From the NCBI RefSeq assembly GCF_000210295.1, contig NC_026741.1:1240001-1304000 (forward strand): DNA of 64,000 bases, given 5' to 3'. The stretch comes from Trypanosoma brucei gambiense DAL972 (Eukaryota; Euglenozoa; Kinetoplastea; Trypanosomatida; Trypanosomatidae). This document shows positions 19,937 to 30,266 of this stretch, piece after piece; positions within the stretch are counted from its first letter, which is position 1, and the number at the start of each line of letters is the position of its first letter. Under the pieces are notes generated by a model. It saw nothing but the letters and a program-made list of their open reading frames with translations. It made no database searches and was not told the origin of the DNA. The position numbers and the translations under genes are program-made.

Positions 19937-22900
19937 CATCACATGTCGTGTGTGCGTGTCTATGCTTGAAGTGTATCTGGAAGACGTGTTTGATCTGTTC
20001 AGCAACCGCAAACAAGTGACAGTGCGGAAGGACTATTTGGACAATTCCTTTCATGTTGTTGGGGCTAAGTCCATCCCTGTGAGGCAGTATAAGGATGTTG
20101 AAGAACTGTTGCAAAGGGCAGAGGCACTTCGAACATTTGCTGCGACCGCCATTCACGCTCGCTCCTCTCGTGCGCACGCACTGTTTCAACTAGAGTTGTA
20201 CACTACCTTCGAGTCGACAGACATCGCGCCTCGTACGGCTAAGATTCTTCTGGCCGACCTTGCTGGGTGCGAGCGTATTAAACTTGCCCAAACAGAGACG
20301 GGCATTCCCTTTGAGGAGGCTCGGAACATCAATCTTTCGCTACTTTCATTGGGTTCATGCATTGAGGCTGTTACCATGCGTAAGGGATCGAGTCAAAACA
20401 TTCCTGAGTTCCGTAATAGTACTCTCACTAAGTTGTTGAAGGAATACTTGGGTGGAAACAGCGTGTCTTCTATCGTTGTAACCGTTGGACCCAGCGTGCG
20501 CGATGCTCGTCTCAGCGTGCAATCGCTTCGATTCGCTGACCGTGCCATGAAGGTCGTGACTCATGCTAAGATAAACACAGTGAAACCCATTACTGAGTTT
20601 GATGATGCAGATGGTTCCGAAGACAAGGTGCGTGAGGCTTATAACAAAAAGAAAGAGGCATTACACGTCGAGTTTCAGGTGCAGAGCGAGTTGCAGAAGC
20701 TGCAGAATAAGATCACAATTTTGGAGTGTCAGCTAATGAACTCTGTGGATGACGAAGTTGTCGCTCGACTCCAGGAGGAAATATCTACCTATCAGAAGTC
20801 GCTTGCTGATGCTGACTTAGAGCTGCAGCAGCAGCGTCGTGTATTGTATGACAGCGAGGTGATGCTAGAGGAGCAACTAAAGGAACTGAACACGAGGATG
20901 CAAGAAATGATAGAGGAAAACGAAGAGACAACAGAAAACCTCTTGGCCGAATGTCGAAAAAAACACACGGAGCGGCTTGAGGTAGAACAAAAGCGGCACG
21001 AAGAGGAGGTGGATGTCCTTTTAAAGAGTCACGAATTCGAATTGGAGAGAATCAACCAGCTTCTTCAAGATTCTGACACGAAATGTGCCGAACTCACGAC
21101 CACCTTGTTCAAAACTAAAGAGGATCTTCGCAAAACAGACGGTCTGGTAGATGAGATGCAGATGGCACTTGAAGAGCTTGGGGAGGCATCAAAGGCAACT
21201 GAGACTGAGCTTTACGGTTATGTCGAGCAGCTTCGCAGTGAAAACAGTCGATTAAGCACCGCAATAGACACTCTCCGCCAACAGTTGAAAGAATCTGAAG
21301 CATCCGTTGAAGATCGTGACAATCGTCTAAAGGAACATGAGGAATCATTGGATACCCTCCGCCAACAGTTGAAAGAATCTGAAGCATCCGTTGAAGATCG
21401 TGACAATCGTCTAAAGGAACATGAGACATCATTGGATACCCTCCGCCAACAGTTGAAGGAATCTGAAGCATCCGTTGAAGATCGTGACAATCGTCTAAAG
21501 GAACATGAGACATCATTGGATACCCTCCGCCAACAGTTGAAGGAATCTGAAGCATCCGTTGAAGATCGTGACAATCGTCTAAAGGAACATGAGACATCAT
21601 TGGATACCCTCCGCCAACAGTTGAAGGAATCTGAAGCATCCGTTGAAGATCGTGACAATCGTCTAAAGGAACATGAGACATCATTGGATACCCTCCGCCA
21701 ACAGTTGAAAGAATCTGAAGCATCCGTTGAAGATCGTGACAATCGTCTAAAGGAACATGAGACATCATTGGATACCCTCCGCCAACAGTTGAAAGAATCT
21801 GAAGCATCCGTTGAAGATCGTGACAATCGTCTAAAGGAACATGAGACATCATTGGATACCCTCCGCCAACAGTTGAAAGAATCTGAAGCATCCGTTGAAG
21901 ATCGTGACAATCGTCTAAAGGAACATGAGACATCATTGGATACCCTCCGCCAACAGTTGAAAGAATCTGAAGCATCCGTTGAAGATCGTGACAATCGTCT
22001 AAAGGAACATGAGACATCATTGGATACCCTCCGCCAACAGTTGAAAGAATCTGAAGCATCCGTTGAAGATCGTGACAATCGTCTAAAGGAACATGAGACA
22101 TCATTGGATACCCTCCGCCAACAGTTGAAAGAATCTGAAGCATCCGTTGAAGATCGTGACAATCGTCTAAAGGAACATGAGAAATCATTGGATACCCTCC
22201 GCCAACAGTTGAAAGAATCTGAAGCATCCGTTGAAGATCGTGACAATCGTCTAAAGGAACATGAGAAATCATTGGATACCCTCCGCCAACAGTTGAAAGA
22301 ATCTGAAGCATCCGTTGAAGATCGTGACAATCGTCTAAAGGAACATGAGACATCATTGGATACCCTCCGCCAACAGTTGAAAGAATCTGAAGCATCCGTT
22401 GAAGATCGTGACAATCGTCTAAAGGAACATGAGGAATCATTGGATACCCTCCGCCAACAGTTGAAAGAATCTGAAGCATCCGTTGAAGATCGTGACAATC
22501 GTCTAAAGGAACATGAGGAATCATTGGATACCCTCCGCCAACAGTTGAAAGAATCTGAAGCATCCGTTGAAGATCGTGACAATCGTCTAAAGGAACATGA
22601 GACATCATTGGATACCCTCCGCCAACAGTTGAAAGAATCTGAAGCATCCGTTGAAGATCGTGACAATCGTCTAAAGGAACATGAGGAATCATTGGATACC
22701 CTCCGCCAACAGTTGAAGGAATCTGAGACAACAGTGGTGGTTTTGACCGCTGACTTGAAGCAACTGAAGGAGAAAATGTTTATTGACCAAGCGGACCTGA
22801 AAGAAAGAATCGCTTTTCTCGAGGTTGAGTTGAAAAGGTGCGAAGAAAAGGGGGCTTATTATAGTGCACTGGTTGATGAAATGCAAGCGGAGTTGCATTG

Positions 22901-23336
22901 CGCCAATGAACGGGTTGCTGCAATGTCTGACCAAGTTCAAAATATGGAAGTGCGAGTTTTTGATGTGTGTGGATATATGTTTGAGGCTTTTAGCGTGAAA
23001 TGCCAAGATACTGTTTCTGCTTTTGCTTCCTTTACCAAAGGTGTCACGGAGGACCTTACCAAAGGTACCACTGAGCGACTTAGGCTTTTGGCTGAGGTGG
23101 TTGAATTACGGTCGTCCACAGTCGCAAGGAAGGCGGCAACCCAAAGACGTGCGTCTGCGGTTTCGTCTTTAGTACAGTCTGCGCAGGAAATTCTCTCAAA
23201 AATTGCGGACGAGGTTGAGGACGTCGATAATTTTTCCGATCGATCAGCTGTGGTGGCTTCATTTGTAAATTCTCCAAAGGAATCCTGGGGTGCGGACCTA
23301 TCTCCTCGCTTTACTGAGGAGTCTCTGACCTGCTAG
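19937..23336 (+). CDS. K39-like repeat kinesin, segment B (5' end lost in assembly gap)
   Basis: Begins in frame at the gap, inside the motor domain; the P-loop and N-terminus are missing. From 19937 to the start of its array at 21267 its sequence appears identical to 16362-17691 of segment A, including SSRAH and DLAGCE. Array B has 17 full 28-residue repeats plus a partial. A unique C-terminal region of about 200 residues follows (22737-23336), with more coiled coil (AELHCANERVAAMSDQV) and a Ser/Ala-rich end, and a stop at 23334-23336. It may be a second tandem gene, or the 3' half of the same gene misplaced by the assembler. The array heads differ (see findings), which favours two copies or two alleles. 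Confidence 0.9.
21267..22694 (+). repeat. 84-bp tandem array B in the kinesin, 17 full units
   Basis: Same 84-bp unit as array A. The variable residue reads Glu in unit 1, Thr in 2-10, Lys in 11-12, Thr in 13, Glu in 14-15, Thr in 16 and Glu in 17. An 18th unit diverges after its first 11 residues into unique sequence. Units 1-6 match units 3-8 of array A at both variable sites. Confidence 0.95.
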
Positions 23337-25655
23337 TTGGGAAACATACCAGCCTTCAAGTCAGGGTGGTCACAGTGAGTTGCTTACTTGGGAGGGAGTA
23401 ATGCTGTCGTTGGATCGCTGAATGAGCCTTATATGCAATATACCCAAGGAGGATCCTTTGCTACTTCGTTTCTGTACTGTACCTCCGCAATATTTACACA
23501 CGTTTTGTCTTACCTTCGTTTTTACTTTTTACGTGCTTTAACGAGGTTTTGGTATGGTGCAGTACGCAGTGGATTTTTTTTGGGGGTAGTATGAAGCAGG
23601 GGAGTCAGTTGTCCCGCCGCATGGTGCTCGGTGCGAACTCCAATCGACTATTTAGTGTATGTACCTTCATGTGGTGGGTGCGGTTACAGTGGTGAGGCCA
23701 AACTGCGTTAGGCAAAGGGTTCAAAAAATGGAAGGGGTGCGGCGTTTGGGAGATTGTTTTCACCATCTCCAGCGCTTAGGCCACCCCGCCACCTTTTTTG
23801 TGTAACTTTTTCTGCCGAAGACGCATCGTGGGGGAAACTCTACCGCCTCAGTGGTATCGACTACTGCGCTCCGGAGGAGGTCCTTGTGATGAGCGCTTTT
23901 TGGGGGCTCAGCTCCGTCTCTCCGTATTTTCCATTTTCAGGTGTACCCATTGAGCTTTATTTTAATGCAAGTGCATGTTGAGGGAGTGTTCTTTTTTTTT
24001 TTTTTGTAACTCTTGTTTATTTGTAAGCTCCACGAAGATGGGTGATCGTACGATAGTGTTAACGGTGCGGTAGCATGTAGGGGAAGGATGGTGGAAAACA
24101 AAGAGGTAAAAACAAGCACCACAAATCAATGAAGTGAAAGCCATTGATAGTGAAAAGTGGCTGACACGACCCGGGTTCTTCGAATTTAACATTTATTTTT
24201 TTTTATTTGTCTCATTCTTGTTTCCTTTGTAGATCACCTTAGCTCTCACAGAGGGTACTATTTTATCGGTATTTATTTGTAACTGGTTAGCAGTGCGTGC
24301 AGCAGACATCCTTAAGCGTAAGTACGCCTCCCTTGTATTCTTGTATCATTAATGCTGTCATTATCGTCGTATACATATTTATTACTGTTGTAGTTCACGC
24401 GCACGCAGTGATGGTGCTGCGTCTTCCTTTCCCAATGTGCCACCTCAGACTGTCACCTTCGTGCACCGTTTACTGCTAGATGGCTTGACAGTGGAAGAAT
24501 ATGTATTGCCTTCCAGAGCCTAATATGCGAGGAAGAGCACTAAGTGCGTGTAAGAGAAAGTATCGTAAGGCATTGGGTGCGCTGCACATGCGTGTGTGAA
24601 GCCAGTAGTGATAAGAGATTTAACCCCAGGAGGGGTTACCAGCGTGAGTGTGTGGATGACAGCGTTTCCCTTGACGCGTCTTGCATTCGCTGCGTTGGTC
24701 TGTTGTTTTTCTGGTTTCGGAGTATATCCAACAAGGTCTTTGGATATCTGTCCTGTACTATTTCCCTTTCTTTGATTTTATCTGTTTATTTTTCTTTCGG
24801 TCGTATAATTCCCCCTCTTCCATGTACATCGGTTTACCGGACTGTGTCCTTTTTATTTCGTCTCTCGGGGTGGCCCACTCGGGGGTCTCGGATTACATTA
24901 ATGGTAGTTAAATGGGGTAGTTGTCCGTGTCTTACGTTTGCTTTACTCCGCCAAGTATATATATGTTTCCACGTTTGAATTCTCCCCACTTCTATTAATT
25001 TTCTCCGCATCTCTCTTCCTTGATTTTTCTTTCACTGCTGCGAGAGCATTGAAGCTCATGAGTCGCACGTTAGAATCGTAGTTGAACATAAGGCTTGCTG
25101 TTAAGGCAACATATACGATTTTGTGGGGACCCGGGCGCTAAGATGGGATACGGGACCTCATCGGTAACACCATGGTTGAGGAAGTGCTGGGTGCCATGCG
25201 GTTGTTACCGCCGCGGGAGCCAGAGAGAGATAGAGAGGGGATTCTGGGGAGTCGGAAGGGTAGTTGTCTGCGTAGCTAACGAAGGTTTCCCCCCCTCGAC
25301 CATTCTATTGTGAGTTGTTTCGCCGTGACCTCCGTTAATGGTCTACTACTCCCTGTCACAACACCATGCCTTGTCTAATCACTAACTGTGAAAAGGTGAA
25401 TATCATGCAACACGTACCTGGCAGGGGGTGAGGAGACCGAGAGCTACTGTCCCACAGGTGTCACTTCATGTGGGACTAATCGAAGTTCTTTTTTTTCTTT
25501 TCTGTCGAGATCACAATATTTATTTAGTTCTATCGCTGTATTACGTCCACTGATTGCTGCGACTACTATTTCCCCTTGTTTTTGGATGTTAATTTTCACG
25601 CACATGTACATGTGTACATTACGAGTTCCACACCGCGCATCTGAGGCGGCGTGTT
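23337..25655. other. Long spacer, no gene supported
   Basis: 2.3 kb of T-rich DNA. A T run lies at 23990-24005 and a pyrimidine-rich stretch at about 25489-25503, which could help trans-splice the next gene. The longest frame on the + strand (24544-24978) starts at a non-ATG codon and encodes only a pyrimidine-biased hydrophobic sequence, so I do not call it. Confidence 0.5.
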
Positions 25656-28600
25656 ATGCTGCGGCATACGACGTCCATATTTGCCCCTACGTGTCGAACC
25701 GTCGTTTGCCGGACTTACAACCACCCGGTAGCGAGTAGGAGAAAGACCGGCAACAGACAAAAGAAGGGCGTTTGCGACAATGTTCGTGACATAATCGGCA
25801 TGACCATCCCCGAGGCGCGGCTGCGTCGCGACCGTATTTCAGCAGCTTCCTTCGACCGTTGCATTGAGGAAAATGCTCGAAATATCATTGGCCTTGGCTC
25901 TAAAGAATCTCCTGGACTCGAGACCCGCTTCGGTGCTCGGTATGATCGTAGGGATGTGCGTTTTGTTGGTCGGGCCGATGACGTCCGGCGATTCACCGAG
26001 GAGGCGGCGAGGTCAAGCGCCGCCGGACATTGGCCAATGGGAGTGACATTCGTGCGGGGTGAGTTCGGTGCTGCATCCGGGGGCGATGGCCATCGGTTGA
26101 GCGCTGAACCAACGAGCCATGATTTGGGCCGCGCACCAATGGATGTGGCTAGCGAGGGAACTAATCCAATGCTGCGGCGTGTGTTGAGGCGGTGCAAAGA
26201 AGGGGTTTCCTCGTCACTGACTGGAGTTCTTGCCGCTGCTGGCCCTGAGAAAGCACCGGCTGAAGGAACCACCTCTGAGATGAACCCTAGGAAGAACGTG
26301 GCACCGTCGACGGCTTCTACACGCCCACAAACGGCATCAGTAGTGAGTCCTGCGAGGCGGCGTGTCGAGAAGCGCTTACGGCGGCGATCAGCCGTGTTGT
26401 TGAGAGGCGGAGAATCATTACACCCATGTTCCCTGCAGGGCGGATGCGGCTCACAGGGTGGCTCTTCGAACTGCGCGTTTGTTACACATCCATCTACCGC
26501 TTGCGTTCAGTGGTTGCGGCTGGGCCGTTGCGAGGAAGCGCGTCTATGTAGCTGCCCGTGGTGGCACCCCGCGGAGATGGAGGTACTGAAACCGGAGTTT
26601 CTTCACAGTTACTTCTTCGGCATTGCCGAAGGAGATGAGAGGGGGCTACGACCCTTGAGGGAAAGCTGTGCTGCGGTGGGGAGGCTCCTACAGATGTTTC
26701 TGGACATTATCGTTTCCACGATATTCGAAGCATTGAGGATGGAGACGACAAATAACGAGGAGGTGGTGGCGGTTGGGCGCGTTGAGGACCTGTTATCTCG
26801 TGCTGGTAAAGGGAAGGGTGGAAACTCCGCCTGCATTTGTAACCTAAAGGATGGTTTGCTCTCTGTGGAGCGGGAACTGTGCGTAAGTGCACTAATGGGT
26901 GATGATGAGGGGGTAACCTGCACGGAAAGTGCTGACGGCGAGACATCGGGGCCTCATTTCGATGGCGAGTCGACTTCTTTGCTCCGCAACATGGAACACT
27001 ACCATAAGCTGCACGCCGATGCGGACAAAGAAGTGCGAAACCTCCTTGTTATATTTCGCGCGTACTTTACGATGTGTGATGATCGTGGGGGAAACAGTGG
27101 CCGCGTCATCGTGAGCGCTTCTCTTACTCAATGGCTGCTCAGGCACGCTGCGAGTTGTTGCAGTCAGGGAGAATGTTACTCGGCTGGACTGACCCCAATC
27201 AAGCTGTTTGAGGAGGCTTCAGTTGTATTATTGAGGGATAGACTTCATAGGTGTGGCATTGACATATGCGGCAGGAGTTGCAAGCAATCGAGCATCACAC
27301 CTTCCGACCGTTCATCGCCGTTATTGTTGCTGCAACATGTCTCTTTATTGTCGAATATTGTAACGTTTGGTGCGAACGCAGATCAGGCGATGCTGACCGA
27401 GCCGGGGCAACAATCACTTTTGTATAGTGTCTTGCTTTGCCTTCAATCAGGTGGGGTGTCCTGTTGGCTTGGTGACTGTCCGCAGCAGCAGTACGTTAGT
27501 TGTTGGTTATTCATGCAATCTTTACTCTCGGTGGCTTCGGTATGCCTACTGCGGTTGGGCAGTCGAATCTTCTCGTTTGCACGCCCCGTGCTTGTGGAAG
27601 TCGGGCGGCGTTTGGCAAAGGATATTGAGGTCCAGTTCGAGGCGAAGTTGCTGCGGGCATCCGGATGGGCTCCGTGGACTGATGCACAGATGTTCGGTGA
27701 ACAGCACAGGGCCATTTACACTGCGTCCGACTACGCCCGGACGCACATGCCTGTCGTTGCTCGCGCATTCACAGCAGCAATGCTCAACATACTATTACTG
27801 AACACATTGAGAGCAGCGAACCGCGAGGTGAATTTGTGTCGCAGTCCCGTTGCTGCCGTTATTTTCAGCGGGGAAAAGGCTGAGGAATACAAGGGCTGTG
27901 CAGTAAAAGGTGGATTAGACTCACCTATGGAGTGTGTTCAGCGCGAGTCGCATTTACGCGGTGGGCCCAGCGTGCGGCGCAGTATGCGTCCCTATGCACA
28001 AGAGGCCATGTCATTAATAGCTCTTTTGCATGATGAAGGTGCCCAAATGCTTGCTCGACGGCAGGCGCTCATGGAAGAGTTCTTGTGCAGGCGGAAAGAT
28101 TTCGATGACTGTGGAGCAAACGAGCTCAACAACCCCCAAAACCGAAGAAGAAGCTCCGGGGGCGTTATCTTGCCATCATCCCACGACGAAAAGATTCATG
28201 TTTTTGAGAAATTACTTCCACACGGGTCCATCTCCGTTTGTGGTGACGGTGTCGGATTGCTTCTTCGCGTGCTACTGGAGGGCGGGTCTGCATACGGGGC
28301 GTTGCGCCTCGCCGCATCTGCGGTTCACGTAGGAAGAGCGCTAAGGTTTGCGGCGCGCCAGCCCATGCCACACGTTCATCTAGGCGAAAAGGTAAAGCAC
28401 AAACACATGCGAAACAGTAGAACAGGTCGCAAGTACACTGTTCGGGTTCGTGTCCCTGTTCTTCGTAGCACTGATCCCGACATGGAATGCCGAATGCACC
28501 GAAAGGGACAAAGTGGAGGAGCGCAGCCCGTTGCACTGTATTTGCGGCTCAACCAGCAAACAGTGGAAGAGATGGTCCGCCTCGCACTTCGCATGGGGGG

Positions 28601-30035
28601 CGCTGGAGAGCGTCTACTGAGCGGCGTAGTTGACGACTGCGTACGGGGTTTACTCCTGGATTACGGGAAGTCACGCTGTTTACCTGCGGTAAAAGGCTCG
28701 GATGTGCACGATGATGGGGCGATTGCAGGAGATTTAGGCGCACGCGAGCTGCAGGGAATCTTGTCCGTTGTAGTGGGTACCAACAGTAATTCGCAGCTTT
28801 TGTCCGTGGCTGATGAAGCCCAGCAGCGCGCCGTGGAGGGTTACCGTGTCCCTCCAACAGCATTGTTGGTCGAGCTCCTTGTGGCCCTTACACCTCAAGC
28901 GGGGCGCGGGGTGCACGAGCGGTGCACACGTTTATGCGCAATGGACCCTCATCTAGTAAGCGAAAGAACACTCCTGGCGAAGCAGTGCCACACGGCAGGC
29001 GAAAGTTTTGCTAGGGCAAATGACGATGCTTCCGCGGCATGGTTGAGTTACCTCAACTCAGGAGTTGCTGTCGATTCAGGGGCGGTTAGTGTTTCGTTTC
29101 TCCGAAAGGAGGCTGAGCGACTACCTGTGGTTGATAGTGTTGCTGCGTCGTTGAACAGGCCCCCGCTTCCTCGCAACGTAGAGGAGCTAAGAAGACAGCT
29201 CACGCAAACGGTTGATGCCGTCGGTTGTGCTCAGGACAGGCGACAAAACGAGGCAGCGTGGAGTTTGTCACGGGGGTTTGCCGTACGCGTGCAAGACCCA
29301 AACTCAATGCATGGAGTTTGGTGGGCTGTGATGTGTGGAGCAATTCTTGGTGCAAGCGACGACGCGCTGGCCGGCAAACAACGACCATGGGCACGGTTGC
29401 TTCTGCGCAACGCCTTCCACGTGGCCCAACAGTTCGCAGCACCACAGGATCGCGCCCGCTACGGCCAGGCAACGGTAAGGGCATTTATTCTCTCCGGCAT
29501 ATTTGAATTGACATCGACACCCCGTAGCCCTACCGATGTTAGTTGTCGAAGGAAACACCTACCGTGGCAGCTCCCTGTAGTTCACGACCTCAACCTCTTT
29601 TTAGCTGCCCAGGTGCACCTCGCACAGCGGCTACACAAGCTGTATCCCAACAGTGTGATCACGAATGATTGTGGTATTAATAAACAACTGCAACTTTTTG
29701 GTCATCTAAAATTGTCGACAAAACTTGAAGACCACCACATTGAGGCGACTGCGTGTTGGAGTCTACTTGAACCATTAACTGAACACAGCGAGTTAGCGAT
29801 AACATGGCTGCAGGAATCACTGTTTCATACTCCTCAAGGACTGCTCGCATGGATCATCGCCTGCACTAACAACAATTGCAACCAAACGGCTTTTGTGATG
29901 GCTGCATGGGTGACACTTTTATGCCGCACTGAAAAGGTAGGTGGGTCATTCAATAAACATGTCCAACAACATCTACGGTCCAAATGCACAAAAAAACAAG
30001 TGGAACAACTTCTGTTGCTTGATCACTGCAATTAA
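25656..30035 (+). CDS. Large hypothetical protein (1459 aa), probably mitochondrial, with CCCH-like motif
   Basis: The N-terminus (MLRHTTSIFAPTCRTVVCRT) is basic, hydroxylated and free of acidic residues, a good mitochondrial presequence. Residues 283-304 hold a Cys/His cluster: Cys283, then x8, Cys292, x5, Cys298, Ser, Cys300, x3, His304. This resembles a CCCH zinc finger (either C-x8-C-x5-C-x5-H or C-x8-C-x7-C-x3-H), a motif often linked to RNA binding. Before it is a basic segment (RRRVEKRLRRRSAVLLRG). From about 340 to the end the protein is mainly long helices with Leu/Ala-rich repeats, and the C-terminus ends in a basic helix (RSKCTKKQVEQLLLLDHCN). A role in mitochondrial RNA or ribosome biology is a guess. 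No catalytic domain is visible. Confidence 0.65.
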   Translation: MLRHTTSIFAPTCRTVVCRTYNHPVASRRKTGNRQKKGVCDNVRDIIGMTIPEARLRRDRISAASFDRCIEENARNIIGLGSKESPGLETRFGARYDRRDVRFVGRADDVRRFTEEAARSSAAGHWPMGVTFVRGEFGAASGGDGHRLSAEPTSHDLGRAPMDVASEGTNPMLRRVLRRCKEGVSSSLTGVLAAAGPEKAPAEGTTSEMNPRKNVAPSTASTRPQTASVVSPARRRVEKRLRRRSAVLLRGGESLHPCSLQGGCGSQGGSSNCAFVTHPSTACVQWLRLGRCEEARLCSCPWWHPAEMEVLKPEFLHSYFFGIAEGDERGLRPLRESCAAVGRLLQMFLDIIVSTIFEALRMETTNNEEVVAVGRVEDLLSRAGKGKGGNSACICNLKDGLLSVERELCVSALMGDDEGVTCTESADGETSGPHFDGESTSLLRNMEHYHKLHADADKEVRNLLVIFRAYFTMCDDRGGNSGRVIVSASLTQWLLRHAASCCSQGECYSAGLTPIKLFEEASVVLLRDRLHRCGIDICGRSCKQSSITPSDRSSPLLLLQHVSLLSNIVTFGANADQAMLTEPGQQSLLYSVLLCLQSGGVSCWLGDCPQQQYVSCWLFMQSLLSVASVCLLRLGSRIFSFARPVLVEVGRRLAKDIEVQFEAKLLRASGWAPWTDAQMFGEQHRAIYTASDYARTHMPVVARAFTAAMLNILLLNTLRAANREVNLCRSPVAAVIFSGEKAEEYKGCAVKGGLDSPMECVQRESHLRGGPSVRRSMRPYAQEAMSLIALLHDEGAQMLARRQALMEEFLCRRKDFDDCGANELNNPQNRRRSSGGVILPSSHDEKIHVFEKLLPHGSISVCGDGVGLLLRVLLEGGSAYGALRLAASAVHVGRALRFAARQPMPHVHLGEKVKHKHMRNSRTGRKYTVRVRVPVLRSTDPDMECRMHRKGQSGGAQPVALYLRLNQQTVEEMVRLALRMGGAGERLLSGVVDDCVRGLLLDYGKSRCLPAVKGSDVHDDGAIAGDLGARELQGILSVVVGTNSNSQLLSVADEAQQRAVEGYRVPPTALLVELLVALTPQAGRGVHERCTRLCAMDPHLVSERTLLAKQCHTAGESFARANDDASAAWLSYLNSGVAVDSGAVSVSFLRKEAERLPVVDSVAASLNRPPLPRNVEELRRQLTQTVDAVGCAQDRRQNEAAWSLSRGFAVRVQDPNSMHGVWWAVMCGAILGASDDALAGKQRPWARLLLRNAFHVAQQFAAPQDRARYGQATVRAFILSGIFELTSTPRSPTDVSCRRKHLPWQLPVVHDLNLFLAAQVHLAQRLHKLYPNSVITNDCGINKQLQLFGHLKLSTKLEDHHIEATACWSLLEPLTEHSELAITWLQESLFHTPQGLLAWIIACTNNNCNQTAFVMAAWVTLLCRTEKVGGSFNKHVQQHLRSKCTKKQVEQLLLLDHCN

Positions 30036-30091
30036 GATCCAAAGAAAGCGCGGACTTGCATAGCGCATCTACAAGGGAAAACGAAACGCAC

Positions 30092-30131
30092 AAAAAAAAT
30101 TAATTATAAAAAAAATTAATTATAAAAAAAA
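30092..30131. repeat. A/T-rich direct repeat, 16-bp unit, 2.5 copies
   Basis: The 16-base unit AAAAAAAATTAATTAT occurs twice in tandem (30092-30107, 30108-30123) and is followed by a third run of eight A. It lies in a strikingly A-rich segment (30036-30210) in the spacer before the first PFR2 copy; most other spacers in this window are T-rich on this strand. Confidence 0.8.
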
Positions 30132-30189
30132 GAAATAACTTCCACAACCAAAATATAAAAAAAAACATGAATACCACCATATAAATCAA

Positions 30190-30213
30190 TCACTTTTTTT
30201 CACCAACATATAG
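30190..30213 (+). promoter_or_regulatory. Candidate spliced-leader acceptor, PFR2 copy 1
   Basis: A short T-rich tract (CACTTTTTTTCACC) is followed by AG at 30212-30213. This would give a leader of 53 nt with no internal ATG. Confidence 0.45.
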
Positions 30214-30266
30214 TATCAAATAATAAGAGAATTAACTTTGTAGATAAAGAAAGCAATAAAGCATCA

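Noticed and set aside
17540..20189. Long minus-strand frames of 823 and 848 codons across the kinesin repeat array and gap
   Set aside because: They exist only because the 84-bp unit has no stop in these frames, they run through the N gap, and no other gene in the window is on the minus strand.
21115..22731. Minus-strand frames of 538 and 482 codons over array B
   Set aside because: Same cause as for array A; they consist of the same antisense 28-residue repeat.
24544..24978. 144-codon frame in the spacer after the kinesin
   Set aside because: Begins at a non-ATG codon; hydrophobic composition reflects T-rich DNA.
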